A stretch of DNA of 64,000 bases, from assembly GCA_004009845.1 (NCBI GenBank), contig RMBW01000112.1:1-64000 (forward strand), written 5' to 3'. Both the position numbers and the translations under genes were made by a program. Positions 37,288-48,038 of this stretch are shown here, one piece after another; the stretch's first letter is position 1, and the number at the start of each line of letters is the position of its first letter. The notes below the pieces were generated by a model that was not told the origin of the DNA, did not search any database, and worked only from the letters and a program-made list of their open reading frames with translations. The DNA is from Davidsoniella eucalypti (lineage: Eukaryota > Ascomycota > Sordariomycetes > Microascales > Ceratocystidaceae).

Positions 37288-39192
37288 TTAGGCGGTTCTC
37301 CGGGGTGCTGAGAAGCCATCTGCTACCACGAAGTTTTGTGGTGCGATATGGCTGAAGCTCTGTGGGCGCGAACCCAAAGACAGTAGACTTCCCTGGGTGT
37401 TGGCGTGCATGGCATTGAAGCTGTAGTCGGGACCGACATTAACCTGCATGCCACCCGCGAAGAAGTTGGATGTGTCGAAGTTGGCTTCGTCGTTGAGCCG
37501 GTAGTTTGGGCTGCTGCCGGGTGCAGGGCCGCCGCTCATGACCATCGAGTTGGCGCCAAAGTCATTGATCAGGGACGAGGTGGAAGGCGTGCTGCTAGCC
37601 TGGCTGATCTGAGTAAAGAGACCCAGGTTGTTGTTGATGTCCATGGTGTAGTTGTTGCCGGCAGAGGGCGTCAGAGGGCCTGAGTTGTACATTTGATCCG
37701 GGAAGGATGACACCGAGGTGGAAGCGGTGGCAGACGTTCCAACCATGCGGTTTCCGAGACCAAGAGTGTAGTCGAAGGCAGAGCCCGCTAGGCTAGGAGT
37801 GATGGCAGAGATACTGGACATTGGCGACACGGTAGTAGTGCTAGCGCCTAGCGTTGCCATGCCGGGTGTAGAGGGAGAGTTATCAATGGCTGATGATGCG
37901 AAGTAGGTCTCGTGTGGGGTGTAAGGCGCAGTTCCATAGCTGCCGTACGGCTTTTGGATACGGCCACTGGCTGTGGAGGAAACACGCTGTAGAGGAGAAC
38001 CGTTGCCGCTGCGAGGACGCGCCCGATCTTGAGAGCCGCTAGTCATGCCTGTAGGGCTATGGTTTGTGCGAAGAGCGTGAGGTTGGCGCTGCTTGCGCCG
38101 AGAAGCAAGGTTTTCGTTAACAACAGCATTCTTGAGGTCTTCCTGGGTGAAATGTGGCGTTAGAGTGGACGGAGAACGCCCCACAAGACGCATCTGGTTC
38201 ATGTCAGGAGACATGTTGCTGCCACGAAAAGAGCCGTATGAAGGGGCGTCCTGTATCGACATGGACATAGAGAACCCGTTCTGGGCTACAACTGATGAGC
38301 CAGGCATGGAAGGAGGAGATCCCGCAGAAGTCTGGAGCTGCTGTGTGTTGTTGCTGAGCATAGAGTTCTGAGTAATGGGGGATTGGTTTAGGGGAGGAGT
38401 CGCTAGAGAAGATGCAGCATGCGAGGCCTGTGGAGACGCAGCCGCGGACTCGGCTGAGGCATCTGAAGTGTTTTGCTTGATAGCTGATGGGAAAGCAGCT
38501 GTAGAAGGACGGAGAGGGTTTCCTTGGCCTTGCGCTCCGTCAAAGTACTCGTTGACGACTTCTGGTGCTGGGGCTTCTGGGGCCTCGGATCTAGCGTTGG
38601 TGTTGGCAGCAGCCGAGTCTGAAGCTCTCTTCTCCTGCTTCGCCTTGGCCCGGCGGTTCTGGAACCAGTTCTACAGTGGGTTCATGTTAGTACCATGTGC
38701 TGGCAATACAAGGTATGGGATTCAAGGGTAGGCACTCACGTTGATTCTGGCAGGCTCGACACGCATCTCCTCGGCCAGCTTGCGCTTAGTCTCGGCGTTT
38801 GGCTTGGGGTTTTCCTTGAAGTTTGCTTCGAGTCTCTCGGCCTCTTCCTTGTTGAAGCGAGGCTTGGTGTCAGAAGAACGGCCGGTGCTGGCCTCGAAGT
38901 AGTTGTTGGGCGGGTAGTTCTGCTGCAGTCCGTTCCAAGACAACGGCATTGGAGTGGTGACATAGCTCATGCTGGAGTCTTGGTAGTATGGGTTAGCCAA
39001 GGACATGGGCATGGCGGATCTGATGAGGTCCTGGCCTGGAGGAAGCGTCGAGTAGTTGAACAGCAAAGCTGACGGGTGGATATTGTGCATAGATGATGGC
39101 ATCTGGGACATCTGATGCATCGCCATTGGGCGCGGCTGGGTGTACTGAGACGTCTGAAGGTCGTCGTTTTGAGTATGAGTGGTGAAGTCCAT
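37288..39192 (-). CDS. Homeobox transcription factor
   Basis: There are two exons, 39192-38740 and 38670-37288, joined across a 69-bp intron (38739-38671) with donor GTGAGT, branch TACTAAC and acceptor TAG. The product has 611 residues. The homeodomain spans about 109-167: KPRFNKEEAERLEANF opens it, and helix 3 reads NNWFQNRRAKAKQEK with the invariant Trp153, Phe154, Asn156 and Arg158. The intron falls exactly between the two Asn codons before Trp153. Residues 1-105 are rich in Met, Gln, Pro and Ser. Residues 170-611 are low complexity (Ser, Thr, Ala, Asn, Gln, Pro), as in activation domains. The ATG at 39192 has an ideal context (CCCACCATGG); the frame runs upstream only to non-ATG codons. 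Related homeobox proteins in Sordariomycetes (Htf1/HOX2-type) control conidium formation. Membership in that group is plausible but not proven from sequence alone. Confidence 0.93.
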
Positions 39193-39535
39193 GGTGGGAA
39201 TATTACGAGAACAGTGCTGTTCACAGGATGAAGTGATGGGCGCAAAGAGAGAAAGCAAGAAGATGAAAAGAAAGACAGGAGGCTGAGATGATGCCGACTG
39301 TCGATATTATATGCTCAAGTGGGCTTCGAGGCACAGGTATATTGTTCAGCCTGTACAAGTTGAAGACAAGATATCGCACAAGTCTTTGTCTAGTCGGAGG
39401 GAAGCTCAGTTTCGATCAAACGACCAGACTAAGGGCAGTTTCTAGTTCTCAAAAGGGCTCGATGGTGTAGGTAGAGATAGATACCAAGGTGTCGTACAAG
39501 TCCCGAAAGTTCTAAATCTGCAGGCAAGTGGTAGA

Positions 39536-39604
39536 TTAGAGGGATGAATTAAGAATGAAGGGACTGATGTAATGGAAAAGAAGACTTGAAGAGCCGAAAT
39601 GCAT
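39536..39604 (-). CDS. Upstream ORF, 22 codons
   Basis: This is the only ATG in the putative leader. It opens a 22-codon frame beginning MHFGSSSLLF and ending at TAA (39538-39536), about 340 bases before the main ATG. Its distance allows re-initiation at the homeobox start. It may lower or condition translation of the regulator, but the peptide itself has no recognisable motif. Confidence 0.4.
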   Translation of the reverse strand: MHFGSSSLLFHYISPFILNSSL

Positions 39605-40007
39605 CAGGCAATAGAAGACAGAAAGGGAGCCCCAAGAGAGATGAAGAGGACGGCCAAGGTACTAAATCTTCAAGCAAGTTCTTGTTCTACGGACAAGCGT
39701 GACGATCTCTAAGGGAGATGGGAGTCTTTTTTAAGGGCAAGCTGTAATAGTAGATAGTAGAGCAGTCGACCGGCGCGAGAGGCCCAGAAGAAGCGTTGAA
39801 CAAGAAGAAGTAACGATAGTAGCTGAAAGCGAGAGTGGTTTGCGGAGGGAAGTGCTCTAGTCCAAGGGGAGAAGGCAGTGACGATCCAGACAAGATTGGA
39901 CACAAAAGAATCGAGGGCGATGATGATGATGACAGTAGGCGTAAAGTTCTCTTCTTGGTATGAAGCAAGACAAGGGATAGTAAAGATATAGTTAACACAA
40001 TAAGGTT

Positions 40008-40040
40008 GAAGAAGAAGAAGAAGAAGAAGAAGAAGAAGAA
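40008..40040. repeat. (GAA)11 microsatellite, (TTC)11 on the transcript strand
   Basis: Eleven perfect GAA units lie in the leader of the homeobox gene. Read on the minus strand they give a false poly-Phe frame. Length variation here could alter leader length or nucleosome occupancy between strains. Confidence 0.95.
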
Positions 40041-40481
40041 CAAGAGGTCAGCTCTGGTTGGTGATGGGTATGATGATGAAGAAAAAAAGATGATGAGAAA
40101 AAATAGAAGAAGAGGAGATCAACGAGGAGGCAAAAGCCTTTGATTAATATAAAGAGAAGAGAGACGAAACGAAGGTGCTAGAGTTGATTGAGATGATTGA
40201 GATGATAGACGGCTATTATCCAAGCAAGAGATGGGAGAGACAAAGTGAAGCGGCGCCTAGGAGGTTATATTTAAAAACAAATGCCAAATGAGGTACCCAG
40301 CAAGCAACAAGAGAAGCTCTGCCTTGGAAAGACACCGAGTCGCATGTAAGAAGGAAAGGAAGAAGAATGGAGGGCCCAGAGAGAGCAGAATAGACTGGCA
40401 AAGTTACATACAGCCTGACAACTGCCCCATGTTTGCCACCAAGAAGAGAGACGAAGCCAAGCTAGCTCTACTGCTGCCGGG

Positions 40482-40508
40482 TGCTGCTGCTGCTACTGCT
40501 GCTGCTGC
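40482..40508. repeat. CTG trinucleotide tract, interrupted
   Basis: Eight CTG-type triplets with one CTA interruption. It lies upstream of the homeobox gene. The several open frames across it are repeat artefacts (poly-Leu, poly-Ala, poly-Ser). Confidence 0.8.
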
Positions 40509-43500
40509 GTTCAGTGGCTGCCCATGCTGTGAAGGGCGCTAGCCAGCACTGTCGGTGCCCCAAAACTACAGCGGGCCAGCAGCCTGGGCGGCTTGGTGTT
40601 GCAGCGCTATGGATTCCTCTCTGGCTTCCTGTTGACTCGTTGACCTCCAGCACTGCTCTTGTTTCCTCACTTTTTTTTTCAGTAGCAACTCACACACCCC
40701 CTCCCCCTTCCCCATGTCCTGCTCTGGGCGTGTGCTTTTCTTTTTTCGTTTTAGTTTTTTTTTCCTACCAGGGCATGCAGTAAGACAGACACCACAGGGT
40801 ATGTGGGATAAGTAGATCTTAGAGAGCCTCTACCATGTAGTATAACGGGGTGGCCATAGAGCACAGCTACATTGCTCGGCTGGCATACACCCTCTTGCAG
40901 CCAACCAGGGAAGAGTAGCAGGACTCGGAAGAGGCTATCAGTCGAGTCAAGTAGATCTGGTGCTTGTTCTTTTTTCTTCTCTGCAGCTACGTGCAACTGA
41001 CTATGTGCGTACGGACTGGCTACTTGCGATGGCACAGCTTAGGCCAGTAGACACAGGAGGCTTTGGGCCGAAAGCAGGCGCAACAGTCTGCGCAGCTGAA
41101 CCTGACGATGGCCAAGTCATAGGCAAACGCTCATAATTTTACTCTTGTGTCCGTTTTGGGCTCGTCCATCGAGGGCAACGGGGCCGACTAAGCAGTCATC
41201 ACAAGCATTTAAGCCTTCAAGCCTGCCAGTCGTCAGCCAGTCCAAACCCTCCAGCCAGGCAAGCCCACAAGCCCGTAGACAAACATATCTCGGCTTATAG
41301 TTGCCATGGCTCGGGGTGCAGGTGTGTCTCTATACAGTAACGTCTACCTGAAAGCCCCCATGCCCCAAGTTTCTGCAGATATAGAGCATCCATACAACTA
41401 CTACTGCGTGTATGAGTACTTGCGATTGATCGTGGATTTTATCGCTGCGCTACGATCCTGATCCCCATCATCGACAAGTACGAAAATCAGCAAGCCCAGA
41501 GTCTTTTTTTTTTTTTTTTTTCTTCCCAAGTTTGTCTGTCGGCTGTAGGCGAGAAGAAACGGCCAAGCAACTTGGATAAATTCACGATTAAAACAAAGGG
41601 CATGCATAATGGGTCGGAATCGTGCGGCGTGAGGCGTGGCTAATTCGTTGCTTGCTGCTTCTGCTGCTGCTTCTGATACTGCTACCATTATTACTGCTAT
41701 TATCCACTAGCTTTAGCTGACTGATTAGCTGCTGAACGCTATACAGACACACACATAGTGCATATGCCGATACTATGTAGTGTACTCTGCAGCACATCAT
41801 CGTCCATAGCTACTATACATACATGTAGCCGTCGTTCGATATGCCGCCACTGCTATAGCGGGTACTCTTTCTCTCACTGCACCCGTCCCTCTTTCTTGCT
41901 TTCTCTCTCTTATCTTGCTGCCACTCTCTCCCCGAGGCACAAACAAGGGCAGCCAGCAGCCAAGGGTCAGGTCAAGCTGTGCAGAAACCCAAAGCGACCT
42001 TGAAAGTGGGCCAGGACAACGCAGAGCGCAGCCCGGGGGGGTTAGAAGCACGATGCCTGTTGTGGTATCTGGTCGGCGCCTGTTGCGATATCTCCATCTG
42101 ACTCTGTGTGTGGGCTTGGAATCTCTGGCTGTGATATAAGGCGTAGCAGCTGCTGTTCTCTCCTCTGGAACTGCCTGTGTGCGTATGTTCGTATTGGCTG
42201 TACTTTCGTCGTGCTCTTAGCAGCATCAATCTTCGTATCAAGCACCAGCTCTGCCCTAGTCGAGCATCCAGCGGCACCGAAGGGCTGAATCCACGACATT
42301 ATTACGCATTAGCTCCATGATCCCGCCGACTTCCAGCGAGCAAAGCAGACCAAGAAAGCCCCGCAAAGGGACGAAAGGCAGTCCGTTTTGTGCTGCTACC
42401 TGTTAGGGTCATATGAGACGGCGCTGGATATTACCCTCTCAAGGTGCTCTTATGATTTTCCAACAGCCCATGTCCTCCCTGTGCCCATGCTAGCGCTAAC
42501 CTTTTGCAGACTGAGTCGAGTTTTGCCGCCTGGAGGTCCTGTGCTAGAGAGTGCACGGTATAGCTTGGATCAACACCAAACAAATGTACGTGAGTTTCCA
42601 GGCCTTTTCTCGCAAGATTTTCCAACGACTTTGGGCCTAGATCATCTTCTTTTGATTGTTATGGCCTTTATATCTACGCAGGGGAAGATTTATGTACAGC
42701 CAAAGGTCGGGGAAGCCCATCCCATGATCCGGCTTGCTAGCACCAGCAACAAATCATGATTTGTGCGTTGGTAGTATTGTATTGTGTTCGAAGCCGCGTT
42801 TGTGCCCTCGTTACGCCTAGCGTTGGCAATAATGATATTGCATCTATCATATCTTCTGTTCTGGCGCATTTGCCGCTGCTCGGACGCTGCTATCCATGTG
42901 AATATTGCCGCAACCCGGAAAAGAAGAAGAAGAAAACCGCTATTGTCGACTGTAAGATGGTCTTGTCGATAACTGCGCTTTGAATTCGAGACACCGCAAG
43001 CTTTGATGCCAAAGGAACGCCCCGATCATTAGTTTGCAGTACTTTTTCCCATCTTTGTCCTATAACCTGCCTATTTATTATGTCTCCCAAAATATATAGT
43101 TCCATATATCTAATTCTTGCATAATACTACTAAGGCATCTTTGCTAACTATTTACCAACCAATGACGATAACATCCGCATTAAACTCACGATAAGGCAGA
43201 CTCTCGGTTTTATCCTCGATGCAGAATAAAAGTTCGAGTTATACGAGCCCCCAATGATATCCATTGCTCACCACTGTTTGACACACTAGGCTCGCATCAT
43301 CCACTGCTGGCCATCAATTCGACACGGCTCGGCTGATCTTCCAGTCTGTTCCCACATCAGAGCCCGTTCACAGCGGCAGACATCTAGACAAGATTTGCCA
43401 AAGTACCCTGTCCCATCCGCCAGTTTTGCATCCTGCCTTTTGCCTTTTCCTGCTACATGGCGCATAAGCACCAAATTGACTAACATTCCATGTCTTCTAG

Positions 43501-43784
43501 CAAACAAATCGGCCGTCTCACTCATACGCCATTGCCTGTCCCATAGAGCAAAGGAGACGCGCAAATAAAGCCTCAGCTCTTTTATTGTGCATATCGCGAG
43601 TTGCTCTACATCCTGGATCACCGGGAGAAAAACAAGCCTGTAAATAAAAAACGTGAGTGTTGATCCATGGGGGAGAGGTGGTCCGCGCTTTGGACTGGCC
43701 CATCAAAGTCGGCGCAACAACCAACTCAATCCGCCAAAATATCATTGGAAGCTTCAAGGTTATGTTTCGCACCTCGTGGCATAC

Positions 43785-43822
43785 TAGCTTAGCTCAGCTT
43801 AGCTTAGCTTAGCTTAGCTTAG
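43785..43822. repeat. (TAGCT)n pentanucleotide array
   Basis: Seven to eight TAGCT/TAGCTT-phase pentamers with one C-for-T change (CAGCT) in the second unit. AGCT in each unit makes the array rich in 4-bp palindromes. No gene context. Confidence 0.9.
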
Positions 43823-46800
43823 ACCACAATGCTATCCGATCAGTGTTGCCCATCAAATCCGCCGCCCAATCGGTCAACCAGCTCAAATCAGCAGCCAGTC
43901 AGTCTATTAGCCCAATCCCCTTGGAATTTACCCAGCACACAATCAGCACTATGTATGCAGAAGGCCATGGTTACTCGGAACCCCATCAGCCTCTTCTTCT
44001 CTTTCTTCTCTTGAATGATCGCGACATCCCATCGTTTCCAAATCACGTGCCCAAGTAAAACCAAGCCAGACCCGTCACCATCCTCTTGTCTCCCTACTTT
44101 CCACTCGGGTTAGTTGTCCGGCCGCCAGTCTGCGCTCAATATTTGGCTTTGTTGAAAAAGAAAAGGCCCATGGCTTTCTCCAACTATCAAGCGAAGTCCC
44201 CAATAGAAAAAAAAAAGGAAAAAGACAAACAGATCTCAGCTAGCTAATCGAAGAGAAGTTCTGATTAATTACGCGGAATACTCCGTCTTTACAAGTCTTG
44301 CCCTTCTTCTTTCTCTCTCTCTATCGCTATTCCTTCTACCTGTTTTTTTTTTCTTCTCTGGGCTTGATCTCGCAAATCGTGGACGATAACGATGGCACTG
44401 AGATCTTCGGCTGTGTTATCTCTCGGGCGATTAGCCTGACCGCAATCCCATTTTATGGCCCCCAGGCGAAGTCTTTCTCTCCCCATGTACCGGCTTATTT
44501 TTCGTTGCACTGACTTAACGCCGGCCAAGAGCCCTCTACAACTGTATCAGTACATGTACGCAGTGCGAAACAAGAAGATACACCCCCAAGTCCAATGTCA
44601 AGCTCTAATTGTTACCGTCATGGCCATGGCCATCTCTTCTTTCGCACGTTGCCTCTACTTGTATATAGTTGTATGGCCGGTTTGTAACGTACAGTGCACG
44701 CTCCCGTCTTGCGGTTCGATAATACATAGAAACTCCATGTCGTTTCATCTCTCCCGGCCTGCATCTGGAGCCGTACAAAGTTTACACAACATGCTCTGGT
44801 GCATATTCGATGAGACGTGCAGCAAAGTAATCAAGACAGCCAATAAGGCTGACCCAGAGTGTGAATATGTGTAAGCAAGTCTAAGCATCTTGCCGGTACA
44901 TTCACAAGTATTCCGCTAATGGCCGATGTTGCCATTATCGAAAATAGACAATGCTGAACCATGTGGTTGCTTAGCATTCCTCGTGTCCAGCCATGTTCCA
45001 TTCCTCTTATTGGATCATTTCCTTCTATTTAGTTTCCATTTCTCCATCAGGGACCTGTAAAGGCTAGTTGAATGCCAGCTGCCTAGCGTCTTGCAGGCTT
45101 TCGATTACTCTTGCTATCCTATTTTTTTTTTCTGTGTCCGTTATTCCACGCCGTTGACAGCGGCCATGCGATGGTACGGGCACTAATAAGCACTGCCCGC
45201 CACACTCATACTCGCCGGTCTTGGATTGTCTTTTTTCCAGCTCATCTATTGCTCTTTTCTTTTTTTACTCTCTCGCTCTCTTTCTCCCTTCGACGGCGCC
45301 AAAATGCTACGCCAAAAACCTACAAATACTCTGGGCGGCGTGGTGTTGTTAAGTATGGCTTGCCCGCTAGCTTAGCAGGCGGCAGGGTGCCACCTGTCTC
45401 GCAGTAACTCTCACCTTTCCCTTTTAGTACAGCACCCTCCGAAGCCAGCCTTGGAGAGTCTGGCGCTATTTTCTCGAGCAAGATGGTAATAAACTACACA
45501 TCTGCACACACACACAGATACATCCATAGTAAGTTCAAAAGGTTATTATAAGCTGGAACCAAGGCCCATGCTTTTGGAGCGAAGCTAAACAGGCATTTCT
45601 GCTGCCATATTCATCACATCTGCCATGGCCAGCAACTATTTCCGCACTCCGGCTCTGTTCTTCTTTCACTTCCAAGTTCAAATGGCCGCCAGGATTTCCT
45701 CATTAAAATCTAATCAGCGGGAAATGCGATAGCCCTTTCCAAATTTAGAAAACAACGTCTTAGGGAGGATAACCCTTCTCCAACCGTCTCTTTGAAAGGT
45801 CGTCACTATCCTTATAGCTGAAGCTCTAGTTGCTCTCATTGTAGACTTGTAGACTTTCTCGTAGATTAATTTGGTTGTTCATGCCAAAAATCCATAATGA
45901 ACAAGCTACAAAGCCGCAAGTTCTTGATTAAGATGATAATATGATAAATGGAGTGTATATATCATCCTTATTTTTATTCTGTGACCAGATGACTGTCAGA
46001 TCATGGTATCGATGTCATACACGGAGTTTCATTTTGACAAAAAGCAACAAGTGAGCAACTTTAGGGTTGCAGCAATATGTTAACCCAATTAGCCTAGGCC
46101 CACATTTTGCCGTAGATTAGGCGGTATCGAATTAAGTTAGAGCGATCTTTTTTGACGATAATCTTCAGATAAATTGGTACTAGCCAAAGTGTGATAGCCT
46201 TATATATGTAGTACTATGCATTTATATTGTTAATGTAATACACATAATTACCTTTGAGAAAGATACTCTCTGTAGTTCCAAACAAAGTGTCCCAATGAAA
46301 GTAAACTACTGGGCAATATAAGGAGGATTATAATTGTGAAAGCTCCAGATAGCCTGAGAGAGGCAGAAATCTAGATAGCCTTGCCTGATATGAGAATGCC
46401 TATTTTTTTGCGGAATTATCTGTTGAAAATAAACTATATGGCTAGAACAGTAATAGCGCTTACCACATGGCACCATAATAACCTTGTAACTTTGATGGCA
46501 TAAGGCTGGGTCCAACACTTGATATTACAAGTTTACTTCTTGCCTCAAAGACTACCTACTACTACTAGAACACATAAATTCTTGTGCTGTAGTATATTAA
46601 GTCTAATGCATTCGGTTTTAAAGACTGGAAAGTGGTATTGCATGTTGCCTACATTGAAGGAAATTGCCGTTTCCTTCTGTTGAGAAATTGCATCTTTTGC
46701 CATTGAACTCCTGTGGCGTACATCACAAGGCCAAGACTTGAAGCTCATATAAAAGAAATGCCATACTTTGCATCTACAGCAATGGAGGGTAGGACGTGCC

Positions 46801-47984
46801 ATAGAAAAACACGGACACTAGATAAAAGTCCTGTTTTGAGAAATCAAGGCAAGAAATATGCCTATGCCTATAAGGCAGTGCAAGTCTAATTCCTTTTTTT
46901 TTTTTTCCCTTGTCTTGGCGATGCATTTAACCCAGCTTTATCTTCTTCTTTATCGGATTTTCTAGGCTTGCCAAAACCCGGGAAAGTCCAGCTGGCCTTT
47001 CAGCTTATGGGAAAGCTGCGGCGGGTTGATTCCTTCGTGATGAAAAAAAAAAACCTCCGCTATTATTATATTTGGATGTTCTGTTGGTTTTCTCTAGTAT
47101 TCTTTTTGATTACTTTTCTCATCATTGCTGTTCTTCTTTTCCTCTACTAAGAAGAAAGGAGGATATGTTGAGAATCTTAATACAGGATAGTATAGGGTTA
47201 ATTATGCGTACTGACTGACATCCCTTTTTTTTTTTTCTTCCTACTTGTGTTTGTCGGGTTGCTGATTCTTGCATATTGTTGGGGGCCAGACCATCTGTTA
47301 GTATCCGGTACCTTAGCTTGTTATCCGCAGGAATTTTTGTAGCCCGACTAGCCTTCACTTTTTCGATGATGTCGTATCTGCTAAAGATAGGCCTGCAAGT
47401 ACAACCAGACGTAGCTGTATCTCCAACAACAATACGCTTCAACACAGACCTCCTAGCTATCTGGCTGAAATGCCTTGTCAAGAAAGAGAGAGTTGCACAT
47501 GGCTACCAATTGTTATATTACTATGATTAAACTTGCATCGTGTTGATCCCTCTGTCGACATCTATCCAGGCTCAACACCAAAATAAAAGAAAACGATACG
47601 GCATGTCCGTTTGCACCTAATCACCACCACCCCTATTCAGGCTGCAACAAATGACTGAAGACGAGGCTTGGAATACAACGATACAAGTATTGCGACCTCT
47701 CTTCCATACCGTAAGGGGGTATAAAGCAATGGATAAACTTGCCATAACGAGTATGATGTTTGTCTCCAAACCAACCTGAGCATGTTACGAGAAGCCATAC
47801 TTTCTCTGTGTGTTTTATTATTGCTCGACTATATTAGATACCGGGAGGGTTATATGTGCGCCTGGTGTTTGGGATGCTTGCAATAAAGACCGTTTATTCG
47901 GCGATGGTAGTTACGATCGGCTTGCGGTGAACAGTGCACCGACCATCTGAAGCCCAGCACGGCGGTGCGCCAAATATTGGGTGT

Positions 47985-48038
47985 TTTTTTTTTTTTTTTT
48001 TTAATTCATTTATCTTATGGAGCTATAGAGCTATGAAG
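47985..48038 (-). repeat. Dispersed short retroposed-looking unit, copy C, with 12-bp target duplication
   Basis: On the minus strand the unit starts CTTCATAGCTCTATAGCTCC, continues ATAAGATAAATGAATT and ends in an uninterrupted run of about 19 A (plus-strand T run 47984-48002). It is flanked by AATATTGGGTGT at 47973-47984 and the identical AATATTGGGTGT at 48039-48050; the duplication may extend by two T into the T run. The whole insert is only about 54 bp including the tail. The long perfect tail and exact duplication suggest this is the youngest of the three copies. Confidence 0.85.

Larger units (their letters stand above)
39193..40275 (-). promoter_or_regulatory. Long, ATG-poor leader of the homeobox gene
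   Basis: On the transcript strand this 1.1 kb is pyrimidine-rich and contains a single ATG (39604-39602), where about ten would be expected even with this composition. Such depletion is typical of translated-mRNA leaders. A weak TATA-like element TTTAAATATAAC (40275-40264, minus) would place the start near 40.2 kb. The leader carries a (TTC)11 run. Long leaders with uORFs are common in fungal developmental regulators. An intron within it cannot be excluded. Confidence 0.55.
40276..45900. other. Upstream region of the homeobox gene, no gene seen
   Basis: I see no supportable gene in 5.6 kb. By eye it is richer in G+C than the DNA to its right, with many CCAG, GCAGC and GGCTGG words, CTG-type trinucleotide stretches (about 40482-40508 and 41652-41700), a T run of 18 (41504-41521) and an AGCTT pentamer array. 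The longest ATG frame (44455-44874, 139 codons) has no recognisable features. The region could hold distal control elements or non-coding transcripts of the homeobox gene. Confidence 0.5.

Noticed and set aside
39193..39258. N-terminal extension of the homeobox protein by 22 residues
   Set aside because: The upstream frame has no ATG, only TTG; the ATG at 39192 has a near-perfect initiation context.
39687..40043. 118-codon minus-strand frame starting with poly-Phe
   Set aside because: It begins at TTG inside the (TTC)11 repeat and lies in the leader of the homeobox gene.
44455..44874. 139-codon ATG frame
   Set aside because: No domain, signal peptide or splice context; not distinguishable from chance.
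46596..46890. AAGTCTAAT repeated at 46596 and beside the T run at about 46890
   Set aside because: The order of tail and repeats is wrong for a target duplication; 9-bp matches are expected by chance.
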